From Tychonema bourrellyi FEM_GT703 (GTDB lineage: Bacteria; Cyanobacteriota; Cyanobacteriia; Cyanobacteriales; Microcoleaceae): 60,420 nt of DNA. Each line of letters begins with the position of its first letter. Within the stretch, counting starts at the first letter, position 1. Positions 9,122 through 18,461 of the stretch are shown here, in pieces. The notes beneath the pieces were generated by a model. The model did no database searches and was not told the origin of the DNA. It was given only the letters and a program-made list of their open reading frames with translations. Position numbers and translations under genes: made by a program. The DNA lies in NCBI RefSeq assembly GCF_002412335.2, contig NZ_NXIB02000031.1:1-60420 (forward strand). Reading direction: 5' to 3'.

Positions 9122-9197
9122 CCGTTAACCGTTAACCGTCAACCGTCAACCATCATTCCGGTGCAACCGGAATTGATCTAATTTTCTGGTTTTTAAT

Positions 9198-9500
9198 ATG
9201 GCTAATACTACACAGGCGATCGAATCTTTGGCGGCCGAAATCGGTGAGAATGTCTTTATTGACATTGCTAAGTGGCATTTGTATCTGAGAGATGCCCACC
9301 TGCATACAGTTGTTGCTGAACAACTTTATTCGATGCTGGAAGAGGGCAATTTAGATGCCGACAAAGTTGAACAAGTTTTGCAAAGTATTCCTGTCAAGTT
9401 GGGTGGTGGTAAACGGGAAGTGCCCTTAGCTGATTTGATTCCGATGCAGTGTCAAGTTAAGTTGATGGATGTTTTGGAGGAATTTCAGCGGAAGATGTGA
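9198..9500 (+). CDS. DUF3181 family protein
   Basis: A 100-residue soluble, mostly helical protein. The text IGENVFIDIAKWHLYLRDA and the C-terminal VKLMDVLEEFQRKM match the DUF3181 family, which I know only from cyanobacteria. Its function is unknown. It lies downstream of the 2TM gene on the same strand. No catalytic motif or membrane segment is visible. Confidence 0.7.
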   Translation: MANTTQAIESLAAEIGENVFIDIAKWHLYLRDAHLHTVVAEQLYSMLEEGNLDADKVEQVLQSIPVKLGGGKREVPLADLIPMQCQVKLMDVLEEFQRKM

Positions 9501-9591
9501 TCTCAATTCTGGTGCAATCGGAATCATATAGAGGATACCGCACTGCCGTATCCCTACCGTGATTAATTGTAGGAACTAAGGGCAAGCCCAA

Positions 9592-9821
9592 GGAGTGTCA
9601 ACTTAAGGTACAACCAATAGTCCGGCAGGGGTTGAAACCCCTGCCTCAAAGCTAAAGTCCTCTAAAAGAGGACTAATGAGTTGAGATTCTTCTCTTCAGT
9701 CCTCTTTGAGAGGACTTTCGCTATTAGACAGGGGTTTCAACCCCTGGCGGACTTGATGGATGACTAACGGACTTGGTGGGCTGACAGCTTAAGTTGACAC
9801 CAATGGGATCTTGGAGTGTCC
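9592..9821. repeat. Composite palindromic repeat with GTGTCAACTTAAG ends (degenerate copy)
   Basis: The outer arms GTGTCAACTTAAG (left) and CTTAAGTTGACACCAATGGG (right) are inverted repeats shared with the elements at 30191, 56276 and 57538. Inside are nested palindromes: a GGGGTTGAAACCCC pair near each end and AGTCCTCT/AGAGGACT hairpins in the centre. The inner part differs from the other copies. It occupies most of the gap between DUF3181 and the TPR gene; the flanks hold no gene. Confidence 0.75.
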
Positions 9822-9841
9822 TCTATATCATCATTCCGATG

Positions 9842-10789
9842 CTACATTTGGGGACTGGGTGGGGAGTCTTGAATTTTAGCGAGTGCTGCTTTCATTTCGG
9901 GAGTGGCTAAGAATTTTTGAGTGGCTGCGATCAATCGATCGCCCCACAGGTTTTCTTTGAGAAACTCTGCCCCCGCATAGCGTATGTCTAGTTTCAAAGC
10001 TGCTTCTCCCATTGCCAAGCCTTTTGCTTTGTCACCTTTGTTGTATAATGCTACTGCTAGAGCTAGCATTGATTCTGCTGCTTTGTTGTCGATCGCGATC
10101 GCCTGTTCCCAACGTTTGATCGCACCATCAGCATCTCCCATCTCGTATTTGACCAATCCGATATTATTGATAGCAGGCCAAAGGTTTTTTTCTAAAGCAA
10201 AGGCTTTTTCATATTGGGCGATCGCATTATCAAACCGTTTGAGCTTATAAAAAGCATTGCCTAAATCAAATAATGCACCGGGAGTATCTGGTTTCAACTT
10301 CAACCCTGCTTGTAAGTATTCAACTGCTTTTTCATACTTGGCTTGCCGAAAATAAGCCTCTCCCAAGACAAATTTAATTGCAGGATTTTTCGGCGACAGA
10401 GATTGAGCTTTTTCCAAAGCATCAATGCCTTTTGGAAACTGTTCGAGTTGAAGGTACAAGCTGCCTAACAAAGTCCAATTTTGAGCATTTTTGGGGGATA
10501 ATTGTGTGGCGAGTTCGGCCCTGGGTACAGCGAGTTCGTACTGCTGGAGTCTGACTAGCTGGACGGCTTCTTCTGCAAGGCTCAAAGCTGTTTGTTCGAG
10601 TTGGGCTGAGTCGATTTGCAGGGTGTAAGGCAGAAGTGCCTGAGCCACAACAGGTTTGGGCATTGTCCACAAACCGACGGTGAGCAGCAGAAATATTAGA
10701 GGAAGGCGATTAGGCACTGTACAGCCCCAGCAAAAAATATAAGGGTTTCTCGATCGTCTATAATAACCTATAATTCTCCAAATAATCAT
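9842..10789 (-). CDS. Secreted or membrane-anchored TPR protein
   Basis: A 315-residue protein built largely of tetratricopeptide repeats from about residue 65 to 275 (for example PDTPGALFDLGNAFYKLKRF and LWPAINNIGLVKYEMGDADG). A hydrophobic segment followed by PVVAQA suggests a Sec signal peptide, so the repeats probably lie in the periplasm or thylakoid lumen, where they would act as a protein-binding scaffold. The first ATG gives a long charged leader before the signal sequence; a GTG at 10717 (residue 25) would start directly at the signal peptide and may be the true start. No partner gene is adjacent. Confidence 0.75.
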   Translation of the reverse strand: MIIWRIIGYYRRSRNPYIFCWGCTVPNRLPLIFLLLTVGLWTMPKPVVAQALLPYTLQIDSAQLEQTALSLAEEAVQLVRLQQYELAVPRAELATQLSPKNAQNWTLLGSLYLQLEQFPKGIDALEKAQSLSPKNPAIKFVLGEAYFRQAKYEKAVEYLQAGLKLKPDTPGALFDLGNAFYKLKRFDNAIAQYEKAFALEKNLWPAINNIGLVKYEMGDADGAIKRWEQAIAIDNKAAESMLALAVALYNKGDKAKGLAMGEAALKLDIRYAGAEFLKENLWGDRLIAATQKFLATPEMKAALAKIQDSPPSPQM

Positions 10790-10802
10790 CGCAGGACTAG
10801 AT

Positions 10803-10873
10803 TAGACATCTCCGATAATTATTGTGGAACAGGCATCCTGCCTGTTCTTGACAAGCTTTTTGGGAGATGTCTA
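10803..10873. repeat. 71-bp element with AGACATCTCC terminal inverted repeats
   Basis: Ends AGACATCTCC and GGAGATGTCT are perfect inverted repeats. The middle holds the AACAGGCATCCTGCCTGTT palindrome and AATAATTATTGTGG. Related copies lie at 23262-23328 and 53595-53666, so this is a small dispersed non-coding element. Confidence 0.75.
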
Positions 10874-10996
10874 TTGTATTAATGGCGATCGCCCTAGCTT
10901 TCACCCCTAAAATAGTTGCCAAAGGTTCGTCGCTGCTCAAACTAATAAAAGTTCTGCCTTCTCCGTAATCTTCGGCACTTACAATTCCTCCGCGTA
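10874..10996 (-). pseudogene. Unrecognised gene remnant
   Basis: On the minus strand about 40 codons read as plausible protein (GGIVSAEDYGEGRTFISLSS, then DEPLATILGVKARAIAIN) with no start codon. It runs into the AGACATCTCC repeat at one side and into a GTAGGGTGCGT repeat at the other. It looks like a gene fragment left between repeats. I cannot name its family. Confidence 0.35.
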
Positions 10997-11073
10997 GGGT
11001 GCGTAGGGGCGAATGGCCATTCGCCCGTACAAGGTTTTCCGTTTCAGCATAAGGGTTCTAGCTGACGCACCCT
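10994..11073. repeat. Palindromic GTAGGGTGCGTYAG family repeat
   Basis: The arms GTAGGGTGCGT and ACGCACCCTAC enclose an inner palindrome GGGCGAATGGCCATTCGCCC. A second member lies at 24044-24107. It is non-coding. Confidence 0.65.
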
Positions 11074-11121
11074 ACTAGCCTCGTTACTGGTTTAAATGGA
11101 GAACAGCTTAATCTTCAGCAG

Positions 11122-12822
11122 TTACAATTCCAAAGTAATCAACTGAGCAATTTCATCCGTTTGAAACCCCAAAGCCATCGGCTTTTGTACTTGAGGAATC
11201 ACCTGCACATCATACAGTTCTGTGACAATTCCTTCAAACCGCAACCAATGAACGATCGCACCAGTAGTCAAATCAATCACCATTATCCCACACTGAGCCT
11301 CAGCATCTTTAGCTACTAACAACTCATCCAATTCTAAACCGCTAAAAGTGCGATCGCCACCCCTCGGTTTGGACAGTCCAACAATTGCCCAATTTTGCCA
11401 AAATGCTAAGCCTCGGACATATCCCGGACAAAATGCGATCGCGTTAAATTTCCCTGTATCTAAATCCACATAACCAAATTCTCCCCGCCCCGAATTCAAC
11501 AACCACAACTTATCTCGATACCAGCGAGGTGAATGCGGCATCGACAATCCTGTGACGATGATATCATTAGATGCGACATCAATCACGATACCGCCGTTTT
11601 TTCGGCGATCGCGCCAACCATCCACCACATCCGACTGACTCGACGCCGTGACATATTTCGCTTCCCCATCCACCATCGCCAAACCGTTGAGATGACAGCG
11701 GTCTTCGTTGATGTATTGTGAGATAAACGGCGGTTTCCAGAGAGGTTGACAACTGTGGCGATCGCTCAAAGTAGCGATACAATTAAACAACGTGCTAATA
11801 AAAATGATTTGGTTATTTTTATCTACAGCAATGTCGTGAATGTCGATATCACCTGTAGTGTGGGCAATTCTTGGTATGTATAGTTTATCGTAACCTTGGT
11901 AGAATTTCCCGGATTCTAAGACATTATCTAATTGCCAAAGTTGATATTTTGAGCTTAGGTAAATGCGATTATGGGTGCAATAAAGTCCCATAGCGCGATC
12001 GAATATTCGCCAATATCCAGAAATAGTATTAGTTTCGGGATTGCTACCAATTAACATTAACCTGCTAGTTTGATAGGTAGTGCAAGCAAGGCTGATTTGT
12101 TGTTCGGTTAACCAAGATGGCAAATCGCGATCGCCAATCAAATCCTGTGGCGAATCCGCACCAGCAATCCCTTTCCCATTCTGATTTTCCTCCATATTTT
12201 TATCCCTTAAATCCCTTGCTTTTTCCACTTTTTCGTCTCCTAAATTCCTGACTAAATTGCTTTTGAAATCAGGTTTTAAATCATTTTTCAACCTGCCCTC
12301 TGCTTCTTTTCCGATTCCTTCTGCCTTGTCTATTTGTATCGCTTCCGGCGACTCACGCGGGTATTGAATGTTGGCTAATTTTCCAAAGGATGGAATCAAG
12401 TCTGGTTGAATTGCTAAAGCTTTTTGATAGCAAATTTTTGCTGCTTCTAGGTTTTCTTGTTTGGTAAGTAAAACTCCTAGACTATTGTAGGCGATCGCAT
12501 AATTGGGATTGTAGGTAACAGCTTGTTGGTAAGCCGCGATCGCCTCTTCATCTTCCCTGATATTTTCCAGCGCTACGCCTAAATTATACCAACATTGAGA
12601 GTAGCGCTGTTCGCAATTTAAAGCTTGGCGGTAAAGCGCGATCGCCTCTGGCCATTCTTGCTTAACTAACTTAGCATTTCCCAATTGAAAATAAGCAGGT
12701 GCATAATTAGGTTGCAGCGCAATAACCTGTAGATATTCCCTACTGGCTGCTTCCCAGTCGCCTTGTTTTTGCATAGCCCACGCTCTATCATAGAGGCTTT
12801 CCACAGAAATTTCCTGAGACAT
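11122..12822 (-). CDS. TPR protein with C-terminal TIGR03032 (DUF4915) domain
   Basis: A 566-residue fusion. Residues 1-165 are four or five TPRs (YAPAYFQLGNAKL, YSQCWYNLGVALEN, YAIAYNSLGVLLTK). A charged low-complexity linker spans about 165-235, and residues about 236-566 form a TIGR03032-type beta-propeller-like domain (DIDIHDIAVDKNNQIIFIST, HLNGLAMVDGEAKYVTA, LWLLNSGRGEFGYVD, GYVRGLAFWQNWAIVGLSK). TIGR03032 proteins occur with TPR glycosyltransferase-like genes, but their reaction is unknown. No signal peptide is visible, so it is probably cytosolic. It ends near a repeat-rich gap and has no clear operon partner. Confidence 0.8.
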   Translation of the reverse strand: MSQEISVESLYDRAWAMQKQGDWEAASREYLQVIALQPNYAPAYFQLGNAKLVKQEWPEAIALYRQALNCEQRYSQCWYNLGVALENIREDEEAIAAYQQAVTYNPNYAIAYNSLGVLLTKQENLEAAKICYQKALAIQPDLIPSFGKLANIQYPRESPEAIQIDKAEGIGKEAEGRLKNDLKPDFKSNLVRNLGDEKVEKARDLRDKNMEENQNGKGIAGADSPQDLIGDRDLPSWLTEQQISLACTTYQTSRLMLIGSNPETNTISGYWRIFDRAMGLYCTHNRIYLSSKYQLWQLDNVLESGKFYQGYDKLYIPRIAHTTGDIDIHDIAVDKNNQIIFISTLFNCIATLSDRHSCQPLWKPPFISQYINEDRCHLNGLAMVDGEAKYVTASSQSDVVDGWRDRRKNGGIVIDVASNDIIVTGLSMPHSPRWYRDKLWLLNSGRGEFGYVDLDTGKFNAIAFCPGYVRGLAFWQNWAIVGLSKPRGGDRTFSGLELDELLVAKDAEAQCGIMVIDLTTGAIVHWLRFEGIVTELYDVQVIPQVQKPMALGFQTDEIAQLITLEL

Positions 12823-12868
12823 TTTCTTACTCGTTCAAAATTACATCTGCATCATCATTTTATCTCAT

Positions 12869-13852
12869 TCATGTTAAATTAGAGCAATTAGTTTCTAGCC
12901 AACTGGATAAATCAGCTAAACTAGAAAAGTCAAAAATAGCCTCCGCCAAAGCCGATAACTGCTCTGATGATAGCATTGACAAACGAGCTTCTATCTCTTG
13001 ATTTAGTTCGCCTAATTGCCGTTGTAATTGGCGTTTAATCAGATTTATTTGACCAATTTGTATGCCTTCAGTTCGCCCTTGAGTCAACCCTTGAGTCAAC
13101 CCTTCAGCCAACCCTTCAGCCAGCCCCTCAGCCAGCCCCTCAGCTTTACTCAACTCAAGAGCACCTACTCGTTCCCGTTCAAACTGTTCCCGCTTTTCCA
13201 AATCATCCACTTCCTCTAAACTGAGATTTACGCGATCGGCAATGGTAAAAGCCTTCTCAATTTCCGGTACAATTGACATAGATGCTGGCACTACCTCTAA
13301 ATCCGGTGCTCTGCGTAAAAAATAAAGCCATTTATCCGTAACATTCGTCAACTCTTCCAGCGTTTTATTAAACTTAGGCAACTCCACAAACACTAATTTT
13401 AACGGACTATGCTGATAATTCAGTAGTAACTCATCTTCCTTTAGTATAAATTGTGAAATCACTTTACTATGTTCATCAAACATGATAAAATCCGTCACCG
13501 CCACACCAATTGCCGCTCTCAATTCTGGATAAACTTCCCCTAATTTCAGTTGATTTACATACATTTTCGCTGTATTATAAAGAATCCTTTTGCCAAAAGC
13601 TGGCACATTAAATGCCTGCATTTCAATTAACACATTTTCCCCATTATTCAAGAGAGCTTTCACATCAAAATAAGTGGTTTTTAAACCAGAAATTCTACCG
13701 GGTGCGTAGGGGTCGATAATTTCCAAAGAAGTGATGAAAGTTTCACCTTGATAGACAATTGCATTCAGGAAACTAATTAAAATATCTTGACTTTGATCCG
13801 AACCAAAGATTTTTTTAAAGGCGTAGTCTGTTTTGGGGTTAATGAATTTCAT
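12869..13852 (-). CDS. Rpn family PD-(D/E)XK nuclease / transposase-like protein
   Basis: A 327-residue Rpn-type protein. The N-terminus MKFINPKTDYAFKKIFGSD is the family hallmark, and the nuclease core is seen as TTYFDVKALLNNGENVLIEMQ, with Asp in FDVKA and Glu-x-Gln in IEMQ. Residues about 245-268 are a short GLAEGLAEG/GLTQG tandem repeat, coded by 12-bp DNA repeats that probably vary in number. The C-terminus (about 275-325) matches DUF4351. Rpn proteins promote RecA-independent recombination in E. coli and are widespread in cyanobacteria; the cellular role here is unknown. It stands alone between a TPR gene and repeats. Confidence 0.85.
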   Translation of the reverse strand: MKFINPKTDYAFKKIFGSDQSQDILISFLNAIVYQGETFITSLEIIDPYAPGRISGLKTTYFDVKALLNNGENVLIEMQAFNVPAFGKRILYNTAKMYVNQLKLGEVYPELRAAIGVAVTDFIMFDEHSKVISQFILKEDELLLNYQHSPLKLVFVELPKFNKTLEELTNVTDKWLYFLRRAPDLEVVPASMSIVPEIEKAFTIADRVNLSLEEVDDLEKREQFERERVGALELSKAEGLAEGLAEGLAEGLTQGLTQGRTEGIQIGQINLIKRQLQRQLGELNQEIEARLSMLSSEQLSALAEAIFDFSSLADLSSWLETNCSNLT

Positions 13853-13904
13853 AGTGTCATAACCATTTCAGTTCAATTCGGAAAATTATATCATAATATT
13901 TTTT

Positions 13905-14058
13905 GTAGGGGCGGGTTCGCCGACAATAACTGCCTGAAACCAACAATCTCATAAACCCGCCCCCACCCAACCAGAAATCGCCATCTACCTCTTGAATGTA
14001 GGGGCGGGTTCGCCTTGATATTTAATAATTATCAACAAATTATATAAACCCGCCCCGG
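13905..14058. repeat. Two copies of a GTAGGGGCGGGTT palindromic repeat
   Basis: Copies at 13905-13968 and 13998-14058 have inverted arms GTAGGGGCGGGTT and AACCCGCCCC around different AT-rich centres. A third lies at 23175-23238. They fill the gap before the RTX gene; 14059-14212 shows nothing else I recognise. Confidence 0.8.
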
Positions 14059-14212
14059 CCATATAATTCCAATGCACTGAAGTATTGACACTGAAATGGA
14101 ACTTTGGTAAATTAAGAGTCGATCATGTCATCTACCACAAGGTAGAAATACCCATCGCACTCAAATCGGGCCACAGAACCACAACACAGTACACCACTAG
14201 AAGCACAAAGCC

Positions 14213-14521
14213 ATGATAACTCTACCTCAAGTTAACCACACCCCCCAAAAAAAAAATTTGAATTGGGATTTTTGCTAGAGCAAAAATCCCAATTCAATCA
14301 TCATCATTGACCCCACAATACCAGATAGCCACCACATAGCAAGCGGCATCAAACCAGGCACTGCCACCTACATCCTCGAAAGCCAGCCTAATGCCCTAGA
14401 GCAAATCACCACAATCCTCGCTCAACATACAGGCATCGCAGACCTACACATCATCTCCCACGGTAGCCCCGGCAACCTGTACTTAGGGACAACAGAACTA
14501 AATAGCAAAAACCTAGAACAA
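14213..14521 (+). pseudogene. 5' end of the DUF4347/RTX gene, separated by an in-frame TAG
   Basis: An ATG at 14213 opens a reading frame in phase with the large gene downstream. It meets TAG at 14276-14278, then stays open into the main frame. The part after the stop (SIIIIDPTIPDSHH, ILAQHTGIADLHIISHGSPG) is the normal N-terminal half of a DUF4347 domain, so it belongs to the same protein. No ATG, GTG or TTG occurs in phase between the stop and 14522. The TAG lies in the loop of the palindrome described separately, so either the gene is truncated at its 5' end or the stop is bypassed. Confidence 0.7.
14258..14297. repeat. Perfect 18-bp-stem palindrome with TAGA loop
   Basis: The arms 14258-14275 and 14280-14297 are perfect reverse complements (core GAATTGGGATTTTTGC) around the tetraloop TAGA. 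Ten A bases precede it at 14247-14256, so on the minus strand it would form an intrinsic-terminator-like hairpin with a T-run. It interrupts the start of the DUF4347/RTX gene. Confidence 0.85.
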
Positions 14522-17500
14522 TTGAGCCCTCAGCTAAAACAGTGGGGAAAAGCCCTAACAGAAAACGCCGACATCCTATTATATGGATGCGAAGTAGCCA
14601 AAGGAGAAACCGGCCAAAACTTCCTCAAACGACTGAGTGAAATCACAGGTGCTAACATCGCCGCCTCAGCCACCCCCACCGGAAGCGCCGAATTAGGGGG
14701 AGACTGGAACTTAGAAGTACAAACAGGCCCCATAGCAGCAGCAATCCCCTTCAACGCCAAGGCCCTCAAAACCTACAGTGGCGTACTAGGCTTAGCCCCC
14801 AAAGTGACTGCTGTCACCGCTACCACCGCTGACGGCAGTTACGGTGTTGGTTCTACCATCGCCATCACCGCCACCTTCGATGCTGCTGTCACCGTCACTG
14901 GCACACCCCGACTGCAACTAGAAACGGGCACAACTGACCAATTTGCCACTTATGCTAGTGGTAGTGGCGGTACTGCACTCACTTTCAACTATGTAGTGCA
15001 AACCGGGGATTCTGCTGCTGACTTAGAATATCTCGCCACAAATGCCCTTACTCTCGATGGTGGCACAATTAAAGATAATTTGGCTGCGGATGCTGTTTTA
15101 ACTCTTCCCGCCTTAGCCACAGATAACTCCCTTGGTGGTAGCAAAGCCATAGTTGTTGATACCGTTGCACCCACTGCTAAGTTGGGTATAATTCCTAATC
15201 CTAACATTATTACATCGCCAGGAACCAGTAAAAGTTTGACTGTCACTTTCAGCGATAATAATGCTGTCGATGTTTCAAGTTTGGACAGTTATGATATTTT
15301 TATCAATGGGCCTGGTGGTGATATTGCTGCACAATTTGTCAGTGTCGATACTAATAGTAATGGTACGCCGCGCACAGCGACATATTCGTTTACAACACCG
15401 TTCACATTGGGCAGTACAATTTATACTGTTAAGTTGGAAGGAAGTCAGGTTAAAGATAGTCTTGGCAATTTTGCTGTTGCTGGTAGTTTAGGGACTTTTA
15501 ACCTTACAGGACCAATTCCGCCAACACCAGTAACTCCCACGCCAACCCCAGTCACGCCAACACCAACTCCTACGGCAAATCCTAATCAAGCGCCGATCGT
15601 CTATAACCCAGTATGGACTCAAAGTCGTGCTAGAGGATGGTCTAGCAATACCACTTTTGAGTTTGCGTCTGACACTTTTATCGATCCAAATCCAGGCGAT
15701 ACTATTACCTATACAGTCACCGCCATAGATAATAATTCTGTCACCGAGGGAGAAGATTATATCTGGAAGAACGGCGAAAATGGCGGTTTATACAAGCAGA
15801 AAACAAACAATGCTTCCGTAACTACTATTCCAGAAATATTTGACGGACCTAATGCTTCGCTAAAATTTGACCCCACTACCCGCACTCTCAGTCAAGTACC
15901 AGGAAAGAATTTATCTTTACCCCAATGGGTAGAAGTGAAAGGTACTGATAATAATGGAAAGAGTGTCAGTGAGTTATTGAAGCTTGTAGGCTCGAACCGC
16001 ACAGGTTTCGTGATTGACGACTATATTGCCGGTGCGAATGTCTTCTTTGATGCTAACAAAAATGGCATCGCCGATCCGAACGAACCCAAAGGAACAACTG
16101 ACGGTAAAGGCGCCTTTGCTTTTGATATTCCTTTCAGCACTTTTGACACGAATAAAAATGGTAAACTCGATCCGAATGAAGGTAATTTAGTCGCTTTTGG
16201 CGGTACTGACATCGGTACAAATTTACCCCTAGAAACTCCGCTCAAAGCCACACCCGATGCAGAAATAATTACTTTACTGACTAGCATTGTAGCTGAATTA
16301 GCCGATCGCGGTTTAACCGTGAATGAAGCTAATGCCAAAGTCACCAGCGCTTTCGGTATTCCCAGCGATATACCGCTGAATTATGTCGATCCGATCGCCG
16401 CTACCCAAGGCGGACAACCGAGCGCTAAAGCTGCATTAACGACGATGCTGGTAGCCCAAAACTCGATTACTCAAACAGCAGGATTAATTGAAGGTGCGAG
16501 TAATCTAACTGTGGGTGATGCTGTCAAGCAAATAGTTAGTACGATCGCCGATCGCATCCAAACAGGAACGTTAGATTTCAGCAAATCCGAACAAGTGGGG
16601 GCTTTAATCGTCCAAGTGGGCGATCGGGTAAAGGCGATCGATCCTAATTTTAAAGCCCAAAATGTATCAGACGCTAAGACCGAACTAGCAAAGGTGATAG
16701 CAGCGTCTAATCAGCGAGTTGTGGATGCGATCGCAACTAATACTGATCCTACACAACTGCAAAAACAAGTAGCAGTAATTCAAAAAGTTGCTTTAGGTGA
16801 AACAACTCAAGACTTTAAGGCCTTTGGTGCCGGTCAAAAAACCATTGATTCTCTAGTTGCAGAAAACACGGGTGCTGCGTTAGAGAAACGAATTTTGACT
16901 GCTACTAATACCTTACTAACTCCAACACCAACACCGACACCCACACCCACACCAACACCAACACCCACACCCACACCAACACCAGTGGTAACAACTCCCA
17001 CACCAGTGGTGACAACTCCCACACCGATACCCATACCGGTGACAACACCCACACCAGCGGTGACAACACCCACACCAGCGGTGACAACACCCACACCCGT
17101 TTTCACTCCCACACCGCCTCAAACGATCGCACTGCCGATCGCATTCACAGTCACAAACGCACCCGCACCGACAGGCTTAGCGTCAGGGAATATCGGCAGC
17201 AGCAGCAATGACGTGATTGTGGCGATCGATGCCAACAGTCCCGTCTACGGCAACAAAGGCAACGACACCTTAATCGGCAACAGCGAAAACAACACCTTCT
17301 TCGGAGGCAAAGGTGACGATGCCCTATTTGGCGACGACGGTAACGATCTCCTATTTGGCAACGACGGCAATGACACCGCGATCGGAGGCAGCGGTAACGA
17401 TACCGAGTTAGGAGGAAAAGGTGACGACTTATTGTATGGCGGCGACGGCAATGATGTCCTCAGCGGCGATCTAGGCAACAATACCTTAGCCGGCGACGCT

Positions 17501-17950
17501 GGTAATGACTCCCTGTACGGCGGTGAAAATAATGATGCTTTACTGGGCGGTAATGGCAGCGATTTCCTCTATGCCAAAGAGGGCAACGACATTCTGACTG
17601 GCGTTGACGGCACTGCTGCTAACCCAGGGCTGGGCGAAATCGATACGCTGATTGGCGCAGAAGGCAATGATACTTTCTTGCTGGGAAATGCCACCAAGTT
17701 CTATTACAGCGATGGTGTCGATACCGCCACTGGCGCAGGCGATTACGCTTTGATTGTGGGCTTTAACCCGATCGAAGATATCATCCAACTTCAAGGTGCA
17801 TCTAGCACATACGTCTTCGGTGCTTCTCCCACAGGTTTGCCTGTTGGAAACGCTATTTTCAAGAAGACTGCGGGTGCGGATGAATTAATTGCGATCGTGC
17901 AAGCAGTTTCTACCTTTGGCCCTGACAGCACTTCTTTGCGCTTCGTCTAA
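14522..17950 (+). CDS. DUF4347 / Ig-like / RTX calcium-binding secreted protein
   Basis: The open frame from TTG 14522 codes for 1142 residues. In order: the C-terminal half of DUF4347 (LLYGCEVAKGETG, GGDWNLEVQTGP, to about 90); Ig-like repeats (about 95-230 and 230-335); a Pro-Thr linker; another Ig-like/He_PIG-type region (about 360-500); EF-hand-like loops (DANKNGIADPNE, DTNKNGKLDPNEG); a helical region; a PTPT linker from about residue 800; and RTX nonapeptides GGxGxDxxx from about 890 to 1020. RTX proteins with this C-terminus are exported by type I secretion and fold on Ca2+; a surface or adhesive role is likely. The true N-terminus is cut off by a stop-bearing palindrome upstream, so the gene may be inactive. 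No exporter genes are adjacent. Confidence 0.8.
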   Translation: MSPQLKQWGKALTENADILLYGCEVAKGETGQNFLKRLSEITGANIAASATPTGSAELGGDWNLEVQTGPIAAAIPFNAKALKTYSGVLGLAPKVTAVTATTADGSYGVGSTIAITATFDAAVTVTGTPRLQLETGTTDQFATYASGSGGTALTFNYVVQTGDSAADLEYLATNALTLDGGTIKDNLAADAVLTLPALATDNSLGGSKAIVVDTVAPTAKLGIIPNPNIITSPGTSKSLTVTFSDNNAVDVSSLDSYDIFINGPGGDIAAQFVSVDTNSNGTPRTATYSFTTPFTLGSTIYTVKLEGSQVKDSLGNFAVAGSLGTFNLTGPIPPTPVTPTPTPVTPTPTPTANPNQAPIVYNPVWTQSRARGWSSNTTFEFASDTFIDPNPGDTITYTVTAIDNNSVTEGEDYIWKNGENGGLYKQKTNNASVTTIPEIFDGPNASLKFDPTTRTLSQVPGKNLSLPQWVEVKGTDNNGKSVSELLKLVGSNRTGFVIDDYIAGANVFFDANKNGIADPNEPKGTTDGKGAFAFDIPFSTFDTNKNGKLDPNEGNLVAFGGTDIGTNLPLETPLKATPDAEIITLLTSIVAELADRGLTVNEANAKVTSAFGIPSDIPLNYVDPIAATQGGQPSAKAALTTMLVAQNSITQTAGLIEGASNLTVGDAVKQIVSTIADRIQTGTLDFSKSEQVGALIVQVGDRVKAIDPNFKAQNVSDAKTELAKVIAASNQRVVDAIATNTDPTQLQKQVAVIQKVALGETTQDFKAFGAGQKTIDSLVAENTGAALEKRILTATNTLLTPTPTPTPTPTPTPTPTPTPTPVVTTPTPVVTTPTPIPIPVTTPTPAVTTPTPAVTTPTPVFTPTPPQTIALPIAFTVTNAPAPTGLASGNIGSSSNDVIVAIDANSPVYGNKGNDTLIGNSENNTFFGGKGDDALFGDDGNDLLFGNDGNDTAIGGSGNDTELGGKGDDLLYGGDGNDVLSGDLGNNTLAGDAGNDSLYGGENNDALLGGNGSDFLYAKEGNDILTGVDGTAANPGLGEIDTLIGAEGNDTFLLGNATKFYYSDGVDTATGAGDYALIVGFNPIEDIIQLQGASSTYVFGASPTGLPVGNAIFKKTAGADELIAIVQAVSTFGPDSTSLRFV

Positions 17951-18046
17951 GGGTAAAGCCGATCGATCCACAATCAATCGGCGGTTGAAACCGCTTCTTG
18001 TCAAACGAAGTCTGCCTCCGCAGACTAAGAAATTTCAGTAGATTTT

Positions 18047-18126
18047 GTAGGTTGGGTTGAGGCTTTGGGAAACCCAACTCTTTTGAAATAATGTGTTGGG
18101 TTTCGCTGACGCTCTACCCAACCTAC
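18047..18126. repeat. GTAGGTTGGGTT palindromic repeat, copy 1
   Basis: Inverted arms GTAGGTTGGGTTGAGG and CCCAACCTAC enclose AACCCAACTC and GTGTTGGGTTTC sub-repeats. A second copy in the opposite sense lies at 18462-18542, so the pair flanks the tRNA-Gly gene. The rest of 17951-18338 holds a CTGCCTCCGCAG hairpin near 18011 and the terminator at 18176. Confidence 0.75.
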
Positions 18127-18175
18127 AGAATCTATGCTAAGTAGAGGGCAATTCATGAATTGCTCGTACTAAATT

Positions 18176-18208
18176 AAGTCCTGCACTAAAGGCAGGACTT
18201 TTTTTTGT
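18176..18208 (+). terminator. Intrinsic terminator
   Basis: A perfect 9-bp stem AAGTCCTGC/GCAGGACTT with a seven-base loop is followed by six further T bases. It is the best plus-strand terminator after the RTX gene, although about 225 bp downstream of it. Confidence 0.8.
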
Positions 18209-18338
18209 CCGCTGGATGGGCGATCGCAGCGATGCAAAATTTACGATCAAAATGGCATGATCAAAATCAGAAAATAGGTGTACAATGTTTTTCTAGTCAA
18301 TTTTGACCCCAATTCAAAAAAACTAAAACAGACTAAGC

Positions 18339-18410
18339 GCGGACGTAATTCAGCGGTAGAATGCCAGCTTCCCATGCTGGACGTCGTGGGTTCGAGCCCC
18401 ACCGTCCGCT
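18339..18410 (+). tRNA. tRNA-Gly(CCC)
   Basis: The cloverleaf is complete: acceptor GCGGACG/CGTCCGC, anticodon arm CCAGC-TTCCCAT-GCTGG with anticodon CCC, and T-arm GTGGG-TTCGAGC-CCCAC. The discriminator is T (U) and CCA is not encoded. It reads GGG glycine codons. Confidence 0.96.
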
Positions 18411-18461
18411 TTAAATTGTAGGTGGATTCTCTTAGTCCCAACCTACGAAATCTTAGATAGT

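Noticed and set aside
16834..17122. Minus-strand frames opposite the RTX gene, rich in Val-Gly or Trp-Val
   Set aside because: They are the complement of the Pro-Thr linker repeat in the plus-strand gene and are not independent genes.
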